The notes beneath the pieces are model-generated. The model ran no database searches. It saw nothing but the letters and a program-made list of their open reading frames with translations, and had not been told where the DNA came from. 64,000 nucleotides of DNA from Apoderus coryli. Its lineage: Eukaryota; Arthropoda; Insecta; Coleoptera; Attelabidae. The stretch is from the NCBI GenBank assembly GCA_911728435.2, contig OU452205.1, positions 15,754,260 through 15,818,259 on the forward strand. Reading direction: 5' to 3'. Positions 45,670 through 58,042 of this stretch are shown here, piece after piece (position 1 is the stretch's first letter; each line of letters opens with the position of its first letter). The position numbers and the translations under genes were made by a program.

Positions 45670-46968
45670 GAGTGTTCTGGTTTCAAAAACCATTAAATCC
45701 ACCTTTTGCTTAATATACGTTTGATACATCATTGAATTGTAGATTGAAAGCTCTACTGAGCTAATTATCCATTTGGGTTCAAAACCCGCAAAAATATGTT
45801 TAAATAGACCGTTAAAATTTGCTCTATTTTCGAATCCCACTAAATTTTTTTACGTTTATATTCAAATACAACTAAATCCATTTTAACCAAAGATATTATA
45901 GAATAATAACCACGTTGTGGGTTTGTTTCCCTCGAAATAGTTGTGCAAATTCTGTAGTATTCAGAACATAATCAGATGTTTTAAGAATAACAAGTAGTCG
46001 TAACGAATTACTTTTTTATTGTTGATAGTAACATTTTGTTTTTTTTTTAATTAAAATGATCAAAAATATCGACGTAGTCACCACCGACAACTCGAAGAAA
46101 AAATTAAGAACCAGAAGGATGCAAATGTTATAAACTTACTCAAAACCAAATTAAAAGTGCGAGCCAAAGCCTTTTTGAAAATTTGCAGAAAAAGAAGGAG
46201 GGCCTTATTACTATTAGCTTCGACGGTCAGAAAAATCTTCCATTCCCTATACTTCTGGTCGAAAGTGTATACTACAGTAGACAGCTGTATATTTATAACT
46301 TTAGCATTGTTACTGGTGACTCACACGCTAATCTTACCCCACATAATGTTAGATGTGTTGCCTGGACAGAAGATAAATACTTAAAAAGATCTAATGAAAT
46401 TGCGAGCGAAGTTTTTTATACCCTCAATAACACAAATTTGGATGGTAAAGCGATAGTAAGAGTAGAAGTTTTAGCTGACGGATGTGCAGGGCAAAATAAA
46501 AACACTATACTGTTGGCAATGTGCTTGAAATGGATCAGTTCTACAAGTCTTTCCGAAATGGAGTTGGTTTTTCCAGTCGTTGGCCACTCGTTTATAGCCT
46601 CCGATAGAGTTTTGCGCGAACTGAACAAAAAACAAGGAAAAGGAAACAAATCGTTAATCCAAATGAATATCTTGATATACTTAAAATGCATTGTTTTATT
46701 TCACAAACCCACTAACTCCTTATCCAAAAATATCAAAATCCTTTAAATCCAATATTTGGTAACAGACTCCCCATATTTTTTTTGTAAATTTCAGCGATAC
46801 TATAGAAAGTATATTGAAAAAAAAAAAACCATTATTAACGTCGTATGTAACCAATATATACGTTCATTTTTATTATTGTACCTTTGTTTTGTAGTATCAA
46901 AACAGTTTTTTGCGATTTTCCAACATTTTATGACAGTGGATTTAATGAGTTTTGAAACCAGAAGACTC
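45670..46968 (+). mobile_element. Putative TIR element carrying an uncharacterised transposase-like frame
   Basis: Bases 45670-45702 and 46936-46968 are reverse complements with 3 mismatches in 33 (blocks ttctggtttcaaaa and cattaaatccac). Between them lies the plus-strand frame 46108-46746. A target-site duplication and exact ends could not be defined, so the boundaries are minimum limits. Confidence 0.5.
46108..46746 (+). pseudogene. DUF7869-like putative nuclease/transposase fragment, frameshifted
   Basis: The open frame runs from after a stop at 46105. Conserved-looking segments are ITISFDGQKNLPFP (Asp early), YYSRQLYIYNFSIV, CVAWTEDKYLKRSNEIAS, VEVLADGCAGQNKNT (second Asp) and LVFPVVGHSFIASDRV (third Asp). 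From memory, this order matches uncharacterised insect and cnidarian proteins of the DUF7869 type, which look like DDE-fold enzymes from mobile elements. This has not been verified. After GKGN (about 46640) the frame goes off family: the correct continuation, VNPNEYLDILKMHCFI, lies in another frame, which indicates a one-base frameshift. The N-terminal region is missing. Function inferred only. Confidence 0.5.
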
Positions 46969-47029
46969 ACTTCTTGTTTAATTAAATAAAACAATATAGT
47001 TTCCATTTAACGGAGTTAAACAGAACATA

Positions 47030-47447
47030 CAGTGTGTCCACGGATGGAGTGCACGTAATGTGTAAATGACAAAAAATGTTCGACATGAAAGTTGACCTTT
47101 TGGGAATCAGCTCTGCTTGGTCTAAAACTACTAAGTTGAAAAAATCAGTTCGATTAATTAATGTACAGGGTGTTTTTACGATGGATTTTCAAAAATTGTC
47201 AAGTGGCCGATCAAAATGAAAATTAATAATCTGTCATAACTAAGTAAACATTTTTAGTATTCTTAACAACAAAGGTTCTTTACTCTTGATAATTCTTGAA
47301 AATTCATCGTAAAAACACCCTGTACATTATTTAATCGAACTGATTTATTCAATTTCGTAGTTTTAGACCAAGCAGAGCTGATCCCCAAAAGGTCAACTTT
47401 CAAGTCAAAAATTTGTTGTCATTTACACCTTACGTGCACTCAATCCA
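47030..47447. mobile_element. Foldback MITE, family cagtgtgtccacgg, copy B
   Basis: Begins cagtgtgtccacggatgg after TA (47028-47029). Inverted pairing runs through gtcaactttcaagtc-like, accaagcagagctgat and acaccctgtacatt blocks almost to the centre. The right end stops at gcactcaatcca and lacks the last dozen bases. Copy A is at 4146-4439, with shorter arms. Confidence 0.8.
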
Positions 47448-47813
47448 TACTTAACTGTTTTACGTGTGCTGTGTCTGCATTTTTCTTTTATTTTGGTTGG
47501 GTTTTTAGTTGATTACTAGTCCAGGACTCTTCTCCTGATATAAAGGTTTCGGGATAGCAGGTGTCGCTAGACTCTTAAGGACACATTTAGATGGCAAAGT
47601 TCTTTGGAAAGGTGACCGTCGTCGGGGGGTTTGATTTGATCAAAACATAAGGCTGTATCTGGGTGTTGCTACTGCAATTTTACTTCAGCTTCACTGAATT
47701 ATCTGCGAGGGGTTCAGTAACCGTGTTGATTTGAGGAAGATCCTAATAATGTTTTTTTTAATGCGATCGGCTGGTATTTCCAAATTTTATCTTCTATCCT
47801 ATCTTGTGATGTG

Positions 47814-48398
47814 GAGAAGAAGACAACCATAACCAATTGTTACTACGACGTTTCGTTTTTGAAAAACCATCATGAACTTTGTTTTTTAAATAAGGCCCTG
47901 GATTTTTTATTATTAAATTTTAAGTCATTTTCAATTTAAAAATAGGTGGTATATCACACGTAATGGTTTAAACAAATTTTCAGTGTTTTTAGCTGTTACT
48001 TAAAATTATGCAAGAAAAATCGCTAAACTTTGGCACTTATTTTCCATAAATCATGCATCTGCGAAAAGCCCACAAAAATTTCAACTAAATTTAAAAAACC
48101 GCGTACAGAAGAAAGTGTTTACTGAGTCAGAATATGGCATATAATAATAAATAATTGTGAGTAACGACGAAAGAATGTTTCTGCTAAACCTACTACTCTC
48201 TATATGGCGATTTTTCTTGAAGAAGTTCAAATAACAGCTAAAAACACTGAAAACTTGTTTACAACATTACGTGCGATATTCCACCTATTTTTGACTTGAG
48301 AAAATGGCTTTAATTTAACAATAAAAAATCCAGGGATATTGGTTTTTCAAAAACCAAACGTCGTAGTGAAAATTTGTAAACACTATCTTATTCTCCTC
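47814..48398. mobile_element. Inverted-repeat element with about 190-bp arms
   Basis: The left arm (47814-48010) is matched in reverse by 48210-48398 through blocks ctacgacgttt, tttttgaaaaacca, ccctggattttttatt, aaaataggtgg and ttttcagtgtttttagctg. The 200-bp centre is unique and non-coding. Terminus and target duplication not resolved. Confidence 0.7.
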
Positions 48399-49013
48399 AA
48401 AAAGTATCAAAAGTGCTTTTAATTTTTTTATGTCTGTAAAAATAATGTCAGAAATAAATAAAAACTAAAATCGCAAAAAATCAGTTCTCGAAAACGGCTA
48501 AAGTTACTTTACTTTTCTCTAATTTAACCGACATTGTAACTCCTACCGTTTCCAAGATTCCAATGCTATCCAATTCTTGGACAGAGTGTATATTAAGAAA
48601 TATTTTAATGAGGAGTAACAGTGCTACCTATAATGCGACAAGGGGAACTCAGATTGAAAAACATGTGCGAATTTAATATATATTACTGATCTCTTTAATA
48701 TTTTTTTTTTTTGTAATATTTGACTCTAGTGATTTTCGTACGACGCTGGGATGTTTATTTACATAAATCAACCCCGGAATAATATCCACTAGCTTACTTA
48801 CTTCCCAGAGTTCGAGCAATGCTGATACCCGCGGGAAATCGAAGTGACGCCAGGAAAATTAATTAAAGATTGCTATAGTTTTTGCAAAAATTAGATTCCC
48901 GTCTATCAAAGTAGGCGTCACTAAGTGTTGAAACACACATTTCTGTCGTGTATCGGCAAGCTCTAAAAATGAGTTGTAAAGCATATATAATATATTGTAA
49001 AATAATGTGTTTG
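48399..49013. other. No gene recognised
   Basis: AT-rich sequence between the inverted-repeat element and the decayed hammerhead module. Confidence 0.4.
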
Positions 49014-49220
49014 GCGACATCTAGTTCCTGTTGGTAATATGCCGAGAGAACAACAATTCACTATATCGACTGCGCGAGAGACCAGTACCCCTATCATGCA
49101 CACATTGCTCACAAGTCCTGACCGATCACCACTGGATCGACGAAACGGCCGTCTGGTGAACGTATAGTGGTTGACAGACAAACTCTCGAAATAAAGTGTT
49201 GTTTTGTTAACCAAGCTCGT
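49014..49220 (+). repeat. Decayed hammerhead-bearing module
   Basis: Contains a ggcgacatctagt motif as in the 19.3-kb array, then at 49126-49159 stem I strands tcacca/tggtga that pair perfectly, gaaac, a 3-bp stem III with gc loop and gtc. The ctgatga core is reduced to ctg-gatcga, so catalysis should be lost. Downstream, gtggttgacagacaaactct and cgaaataaagtgttgtt match the sequence after the 18825-18864 ribozyme. Confidence 0.65.
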
Positions 49221-52019
49221 TTCTCATATAATATATTTTTCGTGTTTTTCTTTATAACGACCATTACTATGGTTCTGGTTAATATATGGGATCCTAATTC
49301 TGTCAGTTAAAAATGTATGTAAAGGACTACTAGTCATTTGCTATGTTTAACATTGCAGGATACTATGAGAATCTTATACTTTTCGATTTGGTAATTAACA
49401 TTAACATTTGAAATACAGTTTAATAGTTTTTGGGTAATAGTTTGTACGCTGCTGATTTTAGAGAGAATATAAATGTATAGGGATATCTAATCTATACAAA
49501 AGCAGATTCTGTAGATGCCTACATAGAGCCGATGCACCAATTGATGGCATTAAGCTATAGTAAAGCCACTAGGGCCCTTTCAAATCTATAAAAAAATCGC
49601 TCAGTTTGGTTGGCCCACTTCCAACATTTTTTGTAGCTGCATTGTGTGACAATAAGTTATCTTATTCCTTTTTCAGTCTTGTTTGTTTTCAAATATATGG
49701 GCACCAGCATAAACACATGAATTATTGCAAATGAAAACACACACGTTGTAATTGCAACAACAACATGCATATGATTCCAAGTTTAATAATTATTAGAGTA
49801 ATCAGTTTTATAGTAATTTCAATAATTACAAAATTCGAAGCCAATAAGGAGAATGCTATTCAATATTACTCTATTAAATTTTTATGAGCTCTAAACCATC
49901 CATAATTTAAGAAAACAATATATAAGCCGGAAAGTTAAAACTTCATATATTGAAGTTTACGTGTTCTTTGAAAATGACTCCCTGGTTTTACGCTGATAAA
50001 AGAACGGTGTACTAACAATCAACTTTTACTTTACTGAATAAAATGTTGTGGCCAGTTTCTACAAAATGTTCGGTAAGTCCTGATGAGGTTATATTGCTCT
50101 GAAGCTGACTGAATAATCAGAGAAACCTTAGGTAGTGTAAATTTAACTGATGATTTATCCAGAAGCATTTATTTTAAAAGCTTAGTTGCCTGTTGAAGTT
50201 TTCTGTCTAAAACAAAAAGAAATTTAACATAGGAATACCAATGCGGAGTTGATTTGGTTAACTTGCATGTTAACATATAGTTTTTTTTACCACAAAAATT
50301 ATGACTGACTCTGCGTGTTAAACTGATGATGACTTTACCTAACTCGACCCATCTCTACATAAATAATAATGAACTAATTATTGTAATTTAGTGGATGAGA
50401 CAGCGTTTTAGTTCAATAAACCACCATACAAATTCTGAAAACCAGTTGTTGGAAACCGTTATAGCAAAAGGGTTGGTTAAATTAGGAATGTCTTAGAGAA
50501 TTTTATTAAAAATTTGTATTACGAAATGTTTAATTTTTTTCCTGCAGCTCGTAAACGAGTAGTATATTATAGTGTTATGGTTATAACATACACATTGTCT
50601 GTTAATTCCATATTCCAACTAAGAAAAACTGAAGCTAGGACTTTATTCTAAAGCTAATAGGAACACAGAAGCTACAGCACATGGATTTGTATAACAATTT
50701 TTGGAGCGGCATCAACCCAACATAAGCCATTTTAGATTACAAGTAACTTAGCATTATTAGTGAAACTACAACCGAAAATTATACAAATAATAATTTCTTA
50801 AAACATGAATTGTCGGTATCGGACAAATAAGTAAAAAACCTAAACTTCAGCCAACGTTTCGTTTATTAAACACAAACTTCTTCAGAGCCTTGTCTAGTCG
50901 TAATATATTTCTATAGATCAATACATTCATCATTTCAATTTACTTGAATGGCACGTAACAAACAATATTAGATCAAAACAAAACTTAAATCAACGACGAG
51001 GTTATAATATTTAACAATTTTAGACCAAAGTGTGATCGTTTTATATTTTTTGTTTTGTATTGATCTAATTTATACAATCGGAAGTTCTTTGAACAGATTA
51101 AATCCGATTTACAAATTGCACAATATTGTAATGTAAAAAAATAAACATTTCCACCTTTACTGGGTTACAAAAAATGCATATACCCTAGGAGAAAGACGTT
51201 TACAAAGAAGATTTGTGTTTTACGTTTGGTGAGGCCTGATAGGTTATTTAAAATGGAAGTTTTATTTTTGTGATTTGAACAACTATCTGATTCGGCCTTT
51301 CCTTTTAGTATTCAGTGAAAATCTATGTGAACACAGTTATTTGCTAAATTAATTATTCTATTATTATACAGAGTTTTATAAAAAAAAACTGTATTACAGT
51401 TTTTTAAAATATTAAAATAAGAGCTCTTGGCAATTTTAGGGCAATTCAAAATGAAATTTATTACGTCATTATCCACGGCGCATGACTAATTAAATTAAAA
51501 TACCGCCTAATAACTGTCGGATCCACTCGAAATAAATCAAGATTATTGAAAAATATTACTGGAAATCATAACCAAACTAAATGGAAGCAAAGTTATATCG
51601 ATGTACTTTTCTTAAGTATTTACTTTCAAATCATATTAAATATAACACATAAGAGTGAGTGAGTGAGAACCACTTGAAATTCAATTTAATAGCTTTCAGA
51701 AGCCAAACGACAAACACAAATTTTGAATTTTTTAAATGTAATACAGTTATTATTAAAGTCCCTTGGCACGCAATAGTTGAATTATTATACCTCGTTATAA
51801 GTTGGTAGTTATACTGCTAAGGCAATTAGCTATTTTTAAATTCAAAACTTTTTGCGTTATTGGATCGTGTTTGTTGTTAAAAGTAGGTACTAATTAGGTG
51901 TAAGTTGTGAAAAAAAGATCTAGGTATTGCGTTTTCTAAAATTTCAGCAATAATTTAGTCTAATAGTAGTAACTACTAGTTGTTAATGCTGTTAGTTATG
52001 AAAAATAAAACATTAAATA
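49221..52019. other. Long AT-rich interval with no recognised gene or element
   Basis: No frame above about 60 codons has recognisable content. A segment near 50850 (ccaacgtttcg then cttcttcagagc) recalls a motif found in ends of some retroelements, but this is too short to assign. A gtgagtgagtgag microsatellite lies near 51654. Confidence 0.4.
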
Positions 52020-52229
52020 TGTTTTAGTTTTTCACCTTTTTTGTTGTGTACTTTTTATATGTATTGGTTGATTATATGTCAATAAAAAACAATTTTTAAA
52101 ATCGCCATCTCAGAGCCCTATTAATTGTGTTTTAGTTTTTGACCTTTTTTTTTTTGTTTCCTTTTTATGTCTTAGTTGATTATATGTCAATAAAAAACAA
52201 TTTTTATTAAATAGCCATCTCAGAGCCCC
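52020..52229 (+). repeat. Two-copy tandem repeat, 108-bp unit
   Basis: tgttttagtttttcacc (52020) recurs as tgttttagtttttgacc (52128), and both units end with gccatctcagagccc. They share gttgattatatgtcaataaa. Small indels in T-runs. Confidence 0.8.
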
Positions 52230-53107
52230 GAAGATAAATGAGCAAAAGGTTAGCGAATCACTGTTGAATGCACAATAAAACTTTTATTGGCAGTCGTAGA
52301 AAAAATATATTACGTACATATATATCTTTTTCGATACAATAAATCATTATAACGATATTTGAAATTTTAAACTGTAACTTTAAATATGTTCATAATATCT
52401 GTTCTGAAAATGTTGCTTGTTAAACTGCCTTATTTTAGTACAGATCTGTCGAACACAATCTGCGATAAATCCTGTTAATATATTTATATTAATCTAATCA
52501 TCTAACCAAAAATTTTGAGCTTAATGCTTATTTTAGCAGCTTAACGTTATTTTATACTTTCTTTCTCTTAAAAAAAAAAAAACATGTCAAAAACTAACTT
52601 ATCAGACGAATAGAAGCAAATACTTGTATAGCTAAATACAGGACATTGTGTGTTGTGTCAGATTTTCTTAATTAAATACGACGGGAAATTAATTAAGTAA
52701 ATAATTAATTAAAGATGTTAAAACGCTCCGCTCTCATATATAAACACAAACCCAACATAGCAAAACAGGCTGACGGATAGATCCCTATCCAGTTAAGGCA
52801 TAATTATTAGCATTAGCGCGGTTACATAATTTTGTATATAAAATCGTAATAATAGCCTTTGGAAATAACAATAGACCCGTTAGTAAATTTTAAAATGATC
52901 TCAGCTTAAAATATATAAAGATTCTTTATTCTTACATTAATAATAATAATAATGGTGTATAAATACAGAAGAATGATTAGCGGATTATGATCTGTGAAAA
53001 TTTCTATTTTATAAGAAGGTTTGACAAATCTTTACAATTTGTGATCTTTCGCGACTGTGAAACCTGCAAGCATAGAGGATGTCAACGAAAGAATACACGC
53101 AAACATA
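52230..53107. other. No gene recognised
   Basis: AT-rich with a short aataat microsatellite near 52940. Confidence 0.4.
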
Positions 53108-53430
53108 AACACAGACAGACAGACTTCCATCTGGAAATCGTCTTAATCGTCTCAGGGAACTTCAAAATAGTTATATCCGTCTTTATCTCAATTTTTTTTA
53201 GCGCGTTCACAATACTTTCTTTGTGTGGGAAAGTAAAATATACTTAGGCGTCTAAAGTAAGTCTATAACTACTAGGATATTATCAATACATTAAATTATT
53301 GAGACTTTTATATTAAAAAATTGTCATTATTATTCTTTAATCTGGAAACGTCATTTTTGTCATAAAATTTCAAATATTCCGAAAGTGGCTGGACATAGGT
53401 ACAACATAATATTATTATACATGAACTATC
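53108..53430 (+). repeat. Two dispersed repeats side by side
   Basis: 53108-53215 (acacagacagacagac then aaatcgtcttaatcgtctc) matches 22118-22240. 53248-53430 (gtctaaagtaagtctata, aaacgtcatttttgtcata, atattccgaaagtggctgg) matches 41919-42110. No coding frame. Confidence 0.55.
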
Positions 53431-53929
53431 TTTATTCTACACTTCTACACCTATAGGCGTGCCTTAAGGAGAATTTAGGCTTGAGCACTAATTGAGACAA
53501 AAAATGATTACCTATAGACAAGTTTTGGCCCATACAGCTGCAAACCACGGATGTGTTCTTTGAGGCGTACTCAAGTATGGTGATACCCCACCTTGAGCAA
53601 TGCTTTGGGACATGACATCTGTTAATTTTTTTTGGCGTGTTGTCATTTTAAACAACATTTAATTGCGAAAATAACTAGAATTGTCGAAAACATGATCGTC
53701 GAGGATACTGTATTTGACCTGCGTAACGAAATCTATGTACTTTTGAAAGACTTATTAAGATATTATTTTTATTCGACTATGACGTACGATAGACAAATAA
53801 ACTGTTGCCCTCGAGGCACGAAAAGCTCTCCATATTTAAGTGTAAACTAATAATCGTATGACCTTTTTGTCATTTATCTAAAATTTATATATATTTTTAG
53901 ACATCGCTATTTTTTTAAGAATCGGGTTT

Positions 53930-55560
53930 TGTTCCTTTTTCTTCTCTTTGGAGGCACTATTTATACGTACATATTTTATATTTCAGATCTTCTACGCCAA
54001 GTTAAAAATAGTTGATTTTTTTATAATAAAATTTATTTTGCCTCCTTTTCTACTATTTACGAAGGCCTATGTATACAAAATTGTTATGCTGCATGTTGTA
54101 GGTTATCTCATATCAAATCTATATATAATTAGTAAATTTTTCTGTTATATTTGGCTTTTTTTTTCGTTTTGACTCTTTTTTACACTATTTTCAAACGCCT
54201 GTGTGAACCAGTTCATTTATGTAACATTTTTTAGGTTATATTCTATTACAACTATGACAAATCATTCCGTATTTCGAATAAGCTTAGGAAGTATATATTT
54301 TTTATTGCGACCCCTTTTACACTATTTACGAACGCCTATGAAAACAAGTTATTTATAAAACATTTTATAGGTTATATTCTATCAAAGCTTTAAATTTAAG
54401 AAGTACGTTTTTTTTTCTAACCTTTTTACCCCATTTTCCACTATTTTCGAACGCCAATGTGGTCTAATATTTTATGTTCAATATTTTCGGTTATATTCAA
54501 TTAAACGCGTAAAAAATTATGCAGTATTTCGGATAAATTTAAGAACTATGATTTTAATTTAATTTTTGAACCCTCTTTTATTCCCCTTGCCTACGCTCAG
54601 TGTTAATCACCACCTATAAATATCCTGTAGTATTTTCGTACCAAATACGGTTAAAATCCGTTAAGTGGATTTTGAGTTATCACGGATACAAGTTTCTTCT
54701 GGCTCTTCTATAGAATTTTCACGGACGCCTATGGTACATTAATTTTTGTCGTGTATTTTTAACACCAATTCAACTAGTTAAATATAAAAAAAATTACATT
54801 TTAATTATTTTTTTTATTTTACCCTATTTTCTACTATTTACGAACGCCTATGTAAATAAAAATTTTATGTTGCATTTGGTAGGTTATCTTATATCAAAGC
54901 TATATATAATTAGCCAATTTTTCTGGTATATTTGGGAAACGTTTTTTTTTTCGTTTTTGACCCTTTTCTTAAACTATTTTCGAACGCCTCTGTGAACCAA
55001 TTCTTTTATGGAATATTTTTTAGCTTATATTGTATGACAACTATGAAAAATTATTCCATATTTCGAATAAGTTTAGGAAATATATATTTTTTAAATTTTA
55101 ACCCCTTTTCCACTATTTACGAACGCCTATGAAAGTAAGTTATTTATGACACATTTTATAGGTTATATTCTATCAAAACTATAAATAACTAGTTAATATT
55201 TCTGCTATTTTTAAGAAATACGTTTTTTTTTTAAATCTTTTTTATCCCATTTTACACTATTTTCGAACGCCAATGAGGTCTAATATTTTATGATCAATAT
55301 TTTACGTTATATTCAATTAAATGCGTACAAAATTATGCAGTATTTCTGATAAGTTTAAGAACTATGAATTTTTTTAATTTTTGAACCCTCTTTTAAACCC
55401 CTTGCCTACGCTCAATGTTTTCCAAAATCTAATCAGGTCCTTGCCATGTCTAATAGTATTTTTGTACCAAATTTGGTTAAAATCTGTTTAGCGGTTTTTA
55501 TGTTTTCGTGCAGACAGACAGACAGAGAGACAGACATTTTTTTAAAACTACCTATTTATG
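53930..55560 (+). repeat. Nested tandem repeats, about 140-bp subunits in two 0.78-kb blocks
   Basis: The core ctactatttacgaacgccta or a variant occurs at about 54050, 54190, 54320, 54440, then again at 54831, 54971, 55109 and 55253. The same order of variants (ctac, acac/aaac, acac/ccac, ccac/acac) occurs in both halves, so a four-subunit block was duplicated. The array ends near ccaaatttggttaaaatctg and cagacagacagacagag, an ending often seen on insect retroposons. No coding potential. Confidence 0.75.
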
Positions 55561-55670
55561 TATAAAATGACCAAAAACAAGTATTTCCGGTGAAATTAAA
55601 AAAAATGTTTTTTTCATGAAACTAATAGTCTCCATATATACATATATGATATGGAGAGCTAAAAAATAAC

Positions 55671-56692
55671 CTTTTTATCATTTCCCTATATCCAAAATAT
55701 ACCAATTCTTCAATATTTTGGATTTTGTACATTTTTGTCATAAGGGGCCGCCATTTGCAGAAACCATCTAGTAGGCAAATCCCATAATCAACGTTACGTA
55801 TATAGAAATGTCAAACCTTGGCAATTATAATATTTTCATTGGGAATATTACTGCAATTTGTTTAACATACCAGTTAACTAAGTTGATTAAAATGCAACAT
55901 AATTACTCGAATTTAAATGTTTGAATATATTTCAAATATATGGACTGTGCAATTAAGTTTTAGTAGGATATATAACACGTTTAATATTTATTTAAAATGC
56001 CCGCAAGATGCTGACCTTGGAGTTCATTTTTGCGAGAGTTTGTTGAATCATATACAAAAGGATTCAGTATCCTTTAGTAGGGAATGCATTTTTATTAGAC
56101 GAAATTTTCATTTCTGCAACAAACAAAATCCACACGTAACCTGAGAACGAGGGTACCAAGACAATTTTCGCTTTAATGTATTTTGTTTATAAAGGGATAA
56201 TAATTTAGAATTTTATATTTACAAAGAAAATGTAGATGGGAGAAATGGGATAGAATAAATATAATGTTTGTAAAACACCACTTAACAAACGGGAGGAGTT
56301 ACAAGAAAGGGTCAAGCGTGAATTTGAAAACTTGGATAACGACGAAATTCGGAGAACTATAACTAACGAAGTTAATAAAATATTAGATGTGAGTAATCTG
56401 CTCTATTGTCCATAGATTTGAAATAAATTAAAAAGTTCGAAATATATATCTTTTATTTGCATTTTATCTGATTTATAGTCGACAAGTAGCTGTACGATGT
56501 AAATATTTGGCATTTCTGTCAAATTTGGACGTGTCTGTACGTAACGTTGATTATGGCGTGTGCCTACTAGACAGTTTCTGCGAATTGCGGCCCATTATGA
56601 CAAAAATGTACAATATTCAAAATTTTTTAGCAAATGGTATATTTTAGGTATAGAGAATTGACATATCATTAAAAACATTGTTTTTTTTTGTC
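55671..56692 (+). mobile_element. Mariner-type element relic with inverted ends
   Basis: The left arm (55671-55822) and right arm (56520-56692) are reverse complements over blocks aaaatatacca, ttgtacatttttgtcata, gggccgc and ataatcaacgttacgta. Between them is a degraded transposase on the plus strand. Precise ends are uncertain. Confidence 0.6.
55950..56415 (+). pseudogene. Mariner-type transposase relic
   Basis: The 3' part of the plus-strand frame at 55917-56144 reads CPQDADLGVHFCESLLNHIQ, then VSFSRECIFIRR, then HFCNKQNPHVT. This parallels the 'DDPDRRLQFCExM...FSDECTFYLNG...RYWxxxNPH' of the D,D41D transposase in this window, but the first catalytic Asp (FSDEC) is Arg here. After a deletion, the C-terminal ELQERVKREFENLDNDEIRR piece follows at about 56300-56400. 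The centre with the other catalytic residues is gone. Confidence 0.6.
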
Positions 56693-58042
56693 TATCGAAC
56701 GTTATATTTGAATATATTATACCAGTCCATTAAAAAAAAAAAGCTTTTCCTAGTGTTCACGCGGTTTAAAATCGATTGAATCCTGTTCTGCAATTGCCTG
56801 AGGACCTTGGACTATATAATTTTTATACTCTGTATTCCCCCTAATGTATTCTAAAATTTTGTTTTCTTCAATGAAATATTCACAAAAATATAGATTTTTT
56901 CTGTAGAACTCGAAGAACATCAACATTTTCACAAAAAAAAATGTGCAGAAAAAATCTTTAAATTTTATAGGGAATCTGAAAAGAAATAAAAACTGTGGTT
57001 ATTCCATTTAAAATAACGAAGTAGAGGGTTACTTCCGGTACAAATGATATATTTTTAGTTAAATCTTTAATTCCAACTTGTTGTTTGTGTACCGCACGTG
57101 TTTTGTCTTTTCATGTAGATAATTGCTAAAAATACCAAACAAAAGTCATATACTATACGAGTAATAAATATAAAAGTGTTTTGAAATTTAATAATAATTG
57201 CCATATGCACATTTTATTTAAATTTACTACTGCGAAATATATCACATTGAATATAATATGTTTTTAGTGTTTCTTTTATCCTGTTATCTCTGAATTCTCA
57301 ATTCAGATTCTATTCCCATTTAAATAATGTATATTGGTCACATAATATTATCTTGTTATAAAGTTGGCCCCAGAGTAGCAAAAATTTATATATTGTGTTT
57401 AATATAAGCTATAACATGAGTAGTATTGTTATGAGTTGCACGTACATCGGCAATTTATTTTAATGTTAGATTTGTTTTACTATTAATAGGATACCTACTG
57501 GTTATTTTATATGAATGATTTTGTGTAAGTAGATTAGTTGTTGGTGAAGTTCTCCTATACATTGCGAATAAAGAGTAATTAAGCAGTATTATATTTTGTA
57601 CATTCAAAAAAAAAAAGAGATATTAGGCGTAATCATATTTTCAGTTTAAACATTTAACATAAATACGGTTACTTAAGTTATTTTTGGCTACCATTATATT
57701 CCACTTTGAAGTTTTCTAATTCTGCTTCGTGGAGCTTACATTTAGAAACCATAAGTGGGTTTAGTTTAGGCGTAATCGATTTTATATTGCTGCTAAACTT
57801 TCCAAATTATAATATTCATGGTGGTTGCATCTAGGGGATAGCGTGAATAAATTATCTTATACTTCATTTTATATACGAAATTGAACTCAAAAACAGCAAC
57901 ATGTCATATATGAGTGTCCTATTGTTCGTATCTAATCTGAATTCAAAAGATTGAACGATTTGTAACTCTTGAAAAGTGGTTGAAATTAACATACTAAAAC
58001 TCTCCTCTATTATGTAGGCATTAAAACTGATGAGCGTTATTA
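56693..58042. other. AT-rich interval, no gene
   Basis: A repeated tag, aggcgtaatc, occurs near 57627 and 57768 but nothing else is defined. Confidence 0.4.

Noticed and set aside
50074..50130. ctgatgag at 50082 as a further hammerhead
   Set aside because: No gaaa follows at a suitable spacing, and the flanking strands do not pair as stems I and III.
50840..50890. Penelope or other retroelement end (ccaacgtttcg ... cttcttcag)
   Set aside because: The motif alone is short and widespread; no supporting protein or repeat structure was seen.
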